This document shows, piece by piece, positions 59,901-64,000 of a stretch of 64,000 nucleotides of DNA. Positions within the stretch are counted from its first letter, which is position 1, and the number at the start of each line of letters is the position of its first letter. Both the position numbers and the translations under genes were made by a program. This DNA is from Pycnococcus provasolii (lineage: Eukaryota; Chlorophyta; Pseudoscourfieldiophyceae; Pseudoscourfieldiales), in the NCBI GenBank assembly GCA_049487715.1, contig CP150581.1:434001-498000 (forward strand). The letters are read 5' to 3'. The notes beneath the pieces are model-generated. The model worked only from the letters and a program-made list of their open reading frames with translations. It did not search any database and was not told where the DNA came from.

Positions 59901-61475
59901 TCCGTTCTGGCACGCGAGAGCATGCGCTGGAACCCGAAACTTTCTCCTTCAGAGCGAGGATGTATCGTCGCCGCGCTGCGGAATGTGCTTTGCTACAGCC
60001 GCCGTGCGAAGGAGACGGCATACCGCCTGCGACTCGATCGCCTCCTGCTTGCCGTGTGCGATGCGGCAGCTGGCCGCTACACCACAAGTATGGATCTTGC
60101 ATCCTCCCCGGGCCTGACACCCTGGAAGCAGGGCAGTGCTGGCTCCGGCCCACGCGATAAGAGCGGCAAGCAGAAGTCCACTCCTCCGCAGGTTTGGAGA
60201 ACGCATGGCACTGCCGCGGCTCTTGACTTTGCGCAGGCGGCTGGCGTCATGAAGCATTACATGCACCGATCGCGTCGGTCTCGCGTGTACGCGCACCGCG
60301 CATGCACCTCGTATGGCGCCATGGATCTGATGTGCACGTGGTTCGACGCGGTGGCGAGCTCCAACGCCAAGCATGCAAACGACGCCATGCGCCTCGAGCT
60401 GCTTGGTCTTGCAAATAACATGATATGCACATCGTCAACTGCACGCCGCGCCGCCTGTGGCATAGGCGATTCGCCCGGTTTCGCGGACCGTGCTGGCGCA
60501 CTTGTTGCCAAGCTCGTCGCGGCACGTGGAGTTCCTCTGCCCGGAACAAATGTCACGACGCTAGCGGCGAATGGCCAGACACATGTCTTCTCGAACGGCG
60601 CGCGCGTGGACGTTCCCAACCACGCCTCTTCCAAGAAGAGAGGTGGGCGTACATTGCCACCTCCTAGCTCGCGCGTGATCGTGCCGAAACATGAAGTGTC
60701 GTCGTCACCGGGAAGCGTCGCGGCATTCGAGCTCGGATGTGCGGTTCTGACAAACATGTTCGCCGCAGATGAGGCGAGCAGTTCTTACGTACTTCGCAAA
60801 CGACCTCGTCTGTGCAAGTGCCTTGCTCTCACCGTGCACCACGAAAGCATGCGTCGTGCATCACGCGGCGCTGACGAGTCTGGACGCCTACGCGTACTCA
60901 CGTCAGGTTTCGGCGCGCTCGCGGCGGTTGCTTCGCGCCGTGGAGGCGCACGGCACGTGCTGCGCGTTGACGTGCCCAAGGGGCATGATGCGCTGACAGC
61001 CGCGTTGTATGTTTTGACAGAGGCGACTGGCTCAGCCGATGCTTCAAGCTGCGCCTGCGTGGAGTCCGCCGCGCTGCTTCTACGCAACCTGTGCCACGAC
61101 CCGGAGATTGCGCGATTTTTCGCCCCCGGTGCCGCGGAGGCTGCCACTCGTGAGGGTGGCACGAGCCTCCTTTACGCACTTTCCCGCGCCGCCGCCGCAT
61201 CTTCTTCTCTGAGCATGCGCGCGCGCGCGCTAAGTGCGAATGCGCTTCGTGCGATGCTCTCCTCGCCGAGCTACGGCGAGCGTTGTACGCATGCTCTGAA
61301 GTCGCTCGACGACGTGTTGGAGCTTCTCGACGATGCGCGCTTGAGCTGCCGGAGCACGCATGGCGCACTCGCTCGGTGTGCATTTGACGACTTGTCGTAC
61401 GTGCACGGCGCTCTGCATGCAGCGGACGAGGGTGGTGGCGCGCTGCACTATCGCCCCCCCTTCGAGGTGTTTTGA
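53937..61475 (+). CDS. RTTN: Rotatin-like armadillo-repeat basal-body protein
   Basis: A single 2512-residue frame with no break. The N-terminus (LLASLASTSPETRQRAHESI, AFKIKHKLWPVSSIVDE) matches the conserved rotatin start, in which the first helices read like EIRERALKSILCKLDHN. The rest is an alpha-helical ARM/HEAT-type solenoid rich in Ala and Leu (for example LLTRLVRGIAQESAASCDEA, LGLANNMICTSSTARRAACG). Acidic linkers such as DDEEDNDDGEEDNDDGDDDE (about residue 1925) interrupt it. The protein is somewhat longer than human rotatin (about 2226). Rotatin/Ana3 maintains centrioles and basal bodies. The assignment rests on the N-terminus, the size and the solenoid; another giant ARM-repeat protein remains possible. 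The ATG at 53937 is the first in frame. Confidence 0.6.
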   Translation: MAEQQRAYLLASLASTSPETRQRAHESIAFKIKHKLWPVSSIVDEPLCAPILASLGLMPLQANREGRDNLGDVPALNTEADSRSGGGFLFDATTASSLAEEEGSPSSAEPSQSQSAQWAAEATTYPTRTSVPITTVSKTQTASRGHGAALARIQNLQQKEHLPTNSVRLAAAYGTKTETDVPASARLAARAAAAEASTSEEEHTLRASTRQQPARPLLSQNDEKRIFELVARMRFSNDEAVLAGACAELEREVALDVPCTSLLLKRQLLDAALALLHSDNFEVHAAAARLLTRLVRGIAQESAASCDEALATNVDDDGGGDDEVPVAEHIAHSLPLPAYDPSKPASSKLDVDGTHCTIVEAMHAVGVHALGLLRVNDRYGTAAALWDEVMPWLAPTWTLSGLAAGSSARLGEYAMLATKALDEIESPSLVATAGVLATVARALAAWGFVPDAPGAATATTAPDTASRRAGLVKILPAKLAARIVAVCQDAFVNEMTRAGDSKELSALMHVAYALHPTAIDAPTKDGVQQQQGGKDLIPARRALDALLSRYGRANADGKIAAEVGPADAAAAAAAAAALPLSPDPAAAAIIIKMLVAHVASSGTAAPPRAAVALADTMRCASLGVRQVAYRTLAELMITPQHGIGVSTLLWSPLAQRSGGDQDAWRDPLYVLAAHGLVTDDVPTRASASALVLGLAEALAKPSSVSIARVLRIMPHMQCVAGLQPGADGGNAAGAAAALVAAFERVVEAGPRIASIRVPLTSMEPRADDHDRLKDAVLMPLARTLFARSQSARRTASQRLSERLLRGWPAGIPSDATLTAGSASVQDPFGTFVDAQGAFDIGAEFTVPASAAVGGLKHAAAQAVELAGVAGAAHIGDDVRRAACEALCRLVARADVAADGSNAAAAAVPTDTLDGLLDRLVAGCRCSLSAGGSPFLDFAGGDWGFHAASLTLIDMLARASPRAHGWLLGAEDPQRVAPGILLLRFAYHPKSQTRRAAARVIARTAFPFSQRTCDSLPAAFMQTYALPWSIRQDAPSLLPPKNAAATDGNDNLPDLPERDPALAAMQAHEARALLTITGGDVSKAAIVLDDIGTGSTPPLSTTELAALGRQCPQLLLDANAQRRAAITLRSFGAEAVALASLREASVATGAGDHKALAVHLQPIMCRVDVACAFLVALDSTADQEYAPWKAIARMLEVASHSGTPLAEDSGTNAAFVWTLWCRTFEHCLRVTSEHLAPPPSTDDDAETSPHLQHIGTRILSAAAAFVRRLAALPVYREPPTSPAARAAAARVAADAEWQAAERHRRDIVSGPGLTPSGTSVFADLPDPVAYFRGVVANEALMSSLDLYRACLRHRRAHGLSYDACVAAFNTSTSSSDAAPAPIAQLMALLTHRLAIEEDVHYGIRVAALRIVSEHALCLGDDDWTAISSETETTGSTGTVDAAHVTAIADVGAYAAAMARCFVPIAARCLLTRMAAELGAAPLENGRVLVPPSTRGSVKPPRASFAYAFHRKGLHAAAARAVRDVTVHITAHPLAPNGWDAPFAQLNASHWIGRLTRDCDARIRALGWNILASLIAPSSRVGRRVLFEHWPELVDTCARIAADARECAIVRRSASACVLAACADGDALPAMANAAHDANRGVRLWASGGLVFNVAACAKVAGALPAPAVLRATAAACRVASCVDAEGLSQRLGSLEAGHVLLACFMQMQKLPSHHAAGIAALPAATRLFLAADEELPLLGGTEQDALGSAADAAVCIDTLLAATLAASEGSPSSALTLASAMLTPLTGCLVEIAKVLYRIGGNGLPTNAHALPAALRHVAEAPLRAALRALECCSRTAARLIVAARGGLESTSLPMRSFAVLSACAASLRTLGAEPMHGMEGAAADSAVGAVASLVAAILANDESARSALGVDCVTSIGNDDASKNDDEEDNDDGEEDNDDGDDDEFEDEAGNDVEAQDDWVTNVGEALVVALARKAFSPHAVRTASSADSVLARESMRWNPKLSPSERGCIVAALRNVLCYSRRAKETAYRLRLDRLLLAVCDAAAGRYTTSMDLASSPGLTPWKQGSAGSGPRDKSGKQKSTPPQVWRTHGTAAALDFAQAAGVMKHYMHRSRRSRVYAHRACTSYGAMDLMCTWFDAVASSNAKHANDAMRLELLGLANNMICTSSTARRAACGIGDSPGFADRAGALVAKLVAARGVPLPGTNVTTLAANGQTHVFSNGARVDVPNHASSKKRGGRTLPPPSSRVIVPKHEVSSSPGSVAAFELGCAVLTNMFAADEASSSYVLRKRPRLCKCLALTVHHESMRRASRGADESGRLRVLTSGFGALAAVASRRGGARHVLRVDVPKGHDALTAALYVLTEATGSADASSCACVESAALLLRNLCHDPEIARFFAPGAAEAATREGGTSLLYALSRAAAASSSLSMRARALSANALRAMLSSPSYGERCTHALKSLDDVLELLDDARLSCRSTHGALARCAFDDLSYVHGALHAADEGGGALHYRPPFEVF

Positions 61476-62348
61476 AAAGATGAAACTTAATTTAAAATTT
61501 ATTATTTTTCGCGCGTTAAGGTTCCCGGGCCTTAAAGTATTCTACTGTACAACAAGAGGCGTGAAGGGGATGCAGCTCCTCTCGACGTTGTCGGCGTTCA
61601 CTCGGACGTTTGGCAAGTCGTGAGTTCGAAAGACGGAATGTTTCTGCAAAACAACATACAAACAACAATCGTCCAACAATACGTACCTGCGTAGGCTTTC
61701 TCTCTCGATCTAATATCCACTCGTGAGCGTCTCTTCGCCACGCTCCATGACCCAGCTCACCTCGCCCCATCCGCACGACGTTGTTTCCAACAGCGCAGTT
61801 GTGCAAAATCCGCTTGCTGGCGAAGGAGGGTCGCCGACTCCGAACATGATCCACGCCACGCTGCCTGCCGCGTGCCACCGCACAATGGAGTCGGCAAATC
61901 ATTGCTGTAATGCAGCTTGTCCCACACACGAGCACTTCGGGAGAGCAGAAGCAACTGCGACAACGCATTGCAACCCATGCCAGGACAACTGCCTCTCCAT
62001 GAGCTTGCGTGAACTCTCTCTAAGGCGCTCGCCGTCGCCGATGAGGCCGAGTGGCCGACCCGCGAGCGGCTGCCCGCCCGCGCGCGCGCCGTGGCTCGCG
62101 ACTTCGGCAACCTCAACAACTACTACATCAAGCAAGTGCTCCCGATGATTCTGGTGACGTACAACACAACCAACACAACCAACAAACGAGTCCAATGTCA
62201 CACACACGACACTCGACCGGGATCCCAAATGGGATTTTCTTTCTTGACCACGGTATCTGGTTCTAAGAGGAATCCCTCCCGGTAACTGCGAAGATTGGTC
62301 TTGCTCGAAGCTCTCACTCGCGTCTTGCCGGCTGGTTTTCGTCTTCGC
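61476..62348. other. Intergenic region with unresolved coding-like segments
   Basis: From about 61874 to 62190 the + strand reads as plausible helical protein in shifting frames: QLRQRIATHARTTASP, then MSLRELSL, then LAVADEAEWPTRERL with RDFGNLNNYYIKQVLPMILV. The minus strand also has a plausible stretch ending at 61722 (AAGSVAWIMFGVGDPPSPAS, EVSWVMERGEETLTSGY). I cannot decide which strand, if either, is used. An upstream exon of the 62349 gene or a broken gene are options. Confidence 0.3.
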
Positions 62349-63170
62349 ATGTCGGGTGTCGCGACAGTTGTAGGCGCGCGAGGTCGAGTCGGCCGAGCGT
62401 TCACAAACGCCGCGCGCCGAATGCGCAAGTACCGCACAGTGCAGGAGATTTCTACACGTCCGTCCTCCGTGATGTACTATCCACTGCTCGGCGGTGAAGG
62501 CGACCCGATCTTCGTCGCGACGACGGCGGACTCGATTCAATGTGTCATAAATGCGACGCCGCCAAAGCGAAGAAACGACCTCGTGTGGATGCAAAACGGA
62601 ATTCTCACAGGCGTTCTTGGACAGCACCATCTCGCGGATACCACGCGTGCCGTGCTCCGTCTCTCTGCACAAGCTGACGGATCGTTTCAAAGTGGTTCAC
62701 TTGCAAGTGTCGTCCACGGCACGCACGCGCACGACTTCGCAAATATTCTGCGTGTTGGAGGAGGCGTTGATTGCGACGTGACGAGCAACCTAAATGACGT
62801 AGATGTCGCCGCGTTTCAGAAACTTCTATGGTCAACTGCCGTTCCTCTGCTTTGCAATGCGCTGGGTGGCGTGGACGTTGCACATGTCATAAAGAATGCC
62901 GGCGACGATCTCGACTTGCTCGTGAGAGAGCTAGCTTACGCCGCAGCGCCTCACGCTTTAGGTCGCAACTTGCATGATTGTGAAGCTGACAGCGCCGTTG
63001 CTCACGTGCGTGCCTACTCCGCGGACGTGAGTTCGTCAAAGCCGTCGAGCAAGCTCGCGCAGGACGAGTGGGCTTGGCGCAACGGTTGGTTTTTGGAGAA
63101 AGACAGTACACCACTTCACGTGTCGTGGGTGTCCAAGTCGCCAGATTTGTGTCACCTTCTCGATGTATGA
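62349..63170 (+). CDS. Rossmann-fold protein resembling ketopantoate reductase-like family of plants and algae
   Basis: From the ATG at 62349 the 273-residue product begins with a dinucleotide-binding motif, VATVVGARGRVGRAF (GxRGxxG). The segments FVATTADSIQCVINATPPKR, DLVWMQNGILTGVL and FQKLLWSTAVPLLCNALGGV follow the order of an uncharacterised ApbA/PanE-like family found in plants and photosynthetic protists, where the WMQNG region follows the coenzyme domain. The true substrate is unknown, and pantothenate synthesis should not be assumed. The frame is open upstream only with a non-ATG start, so a short upstream exon or transit peptide could be missing. It converges on the rhodanese gene (33 bp between stops). 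Confidence 0.6.
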   Translation: MSGVATVVGARGRVGRAFTNAARRMRKYRTVQEISTRPSSVMYYPLLGGEGDPIFVATTADSIQCVINATPPKRRNDLVWMQNGILTGVLGQHHLADTTRAVLRLSAQADGSFQSGSLASVVHGTHAHDFANILRVGGGVDCDVTSNLNDVDVAAFQKLLWSTAVPLLCNALGGVDVAHVIKNAGDDLDLLVRELAYAAAPHALGRNLHDCEADSAVAHVRAYSADVSSSKPSSKLAQDEWAWRNGWFLEKDSTPLHVSWVSKSPDLCHLLDV

Positions 63171-63203
63171 TATTATTTTTGTAAGATATGACCGTTTACA
63201 TGG

Positions 63204-63819
63204 TTAGTACTTCGTGGCGTCTTCCACGTTCTGCTGCTCTTCGTACGACATGGCGGCGTCGCCAACGTTGAGTCCACTTTTAAGCGCTTCGGTGCCCGTC
63301 GGCATCCACCTTCCTTTGGGCGGCACGCGTCTTCCTGCGGTCGTCCACACCTCTCTCCATGCCGCATATCCTCCTTCCAAGACAGCGAGTTCGCCCGTCC
63401 ACTGCGCTGCGATAGCGTCCGCGACGTTCTTGGCGACGACGCCGTCTTGTGAGACAAGCAGTGCGTTGTTGTTGACTGCGACTCCGCACGCCGCGAGTCT
63501 ACTGATTGGGTCGCCCGGTTTCCCCGGCGGAACGTTGACCGAACATCGAGGTGGTTTCGTGATATGTTCCGAGTCGTATTCGTCCGAAGGTCTGAGGTCG
63601 ACGAACTTGAACGATCTTGTTTTCAACAACATCATCGCGTCATCCGGCGCTACAAACGAAGGGTGTGCTTCTGCCTTAGTGGTGAAGCCACGCCTAGAAG
63701 TCCGACACCTACACCGACGTTCTTCCCCGTGAGGCGTGTGAGACGAGAGCTGGTCTGCCCCTGAGAGACATTGATACAGAGCCTGGAACGGGAAGGCGAA
63801 GAGCGGCGGACGGTGACAT
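63204..63819 (-). CDS. Rhodanese-like domain protein without the catalytic cysteine, one inferred intron
   Basis: The domain reads SFVAPDDAMMLLKTRSFKFV, DLRPSDEYDSEHI, LEGGYAAWREVW: a standard rhodanese fold. The active-site loop, normally Cys-x-x-G-x-R/S, is LLVSQDGVVAKN, with Ser-Gln in place of Cys, so sulfurtransferase activity is unlikely. The domain extends 5' of the first in-frame ATG (63635). A start at 63819 (MSPSAALRLPVPGSVSMSLR, transit-peptide-like) joins in frame through a 40-nt intron, GTGTAG at 63714 to CTAAG at 63675, giving about 191 residues. The intron is very short and its acceptor unusual, so a frameshift is an alternative. Non-catalytic rhodanese domains occur in plastid and thylakoid proteins as binding modules. 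Confidence 0.65.
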
Positions 63820-64000
63820 TTCTTTCTTTTGATCGAGCAATGCAGAGGACTCGCCCGCCAGGTGGTATTATCATGGATTCGCAGAGTTGAGGTGGAAAAG
63901 GACTGATCTCCCCCAACCCCGAACTACATTGTACTTACTCCCCCTCGCTAACCCTAGATCACAGTTTGCCAACCCTAATCCCTTCCGGACCTTCTCGAAC

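Overview
This window looks like nuclear DNA from a flagellated unicellular eukaryote, most likely a green alga of the prasinophyte grade. The inference rests on very dense, almost intron-free protein genes on both strands, plant-type regulators (a MOS1/BAT2-like protein and the VARICOSE decapping scaffold), candidate plastid transit peptides, short TTAGGG/telo-box-like tracts between genes, and three cilium or basal-body genes (IFT140, DNAAF6/PIH1D3, rotatin-like). Nothing in the window names the species. A Pycnococcus/Pseudoscourfieldia-like alga is only a guess.

Layout. 0-8.7 kb: an ICMT/PEMT-type methyltransferase, the exosome subunit RRP41, a kilobase of G/T and poly-T sequence, a WSD1-type O-acyltransferase, an F-box/FIST protein and the Fe-S assembly factor DRE2. 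8.9-19 kb: a giant Dispatched/Patched-like RND protein with an FN3 insertion, an IQ-motif protein fused to long Ser/Thr/Gly repeats, and a RanBP2 zinc-finger protein. 19-27.5 kb: IFT140 convergent with DNAAF6, a MYST acetyltransferase, and a small spliced gene. 27.6-35.8 kb: a coiled-coil protein, one 5S rRNA gene, the MOS1-like gene and a GIDE-like membrane protein. 35.9-47.6 kb: a 2.9-kresidue alpha-2-macroglobulin-like membrane protein and VARICOSE/EDC4. 47.9-53 kb: a disrupted small gene and a secreted heme-peroxidase/cupredoxin fusion. 53.9-64 kb: a rotatin-like basal-body protein, a Rossmann-fold (ketopantoate-reductase-like) protein and a rhodanese-like protein without its catalytic Cys.

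Functional links. IFT140 (retrograde intraflagellar transport), DNAAF6 (dynein-arm preassembly) and rotatin (basal body) all serve cilia, and the first two are direct neighbours. RRP41 and VARICOSE serve RNA decay. The macroglobulin and the peroxidase/cupredoxin protein are both predicted type I surface proteins.

Sequence quality. Several conserved proteins are split by one-base frame changes, mostly where a homopolymer seems one base short (5.68, 31.55, 47.9-48.3 kb; also about 29.7 kb). IFT140 has one extra base near 21.01 kb. These are more likely consensus errors than pseudogenes, but recurrent ribosomal frameshifting should be excluded with cDNA.
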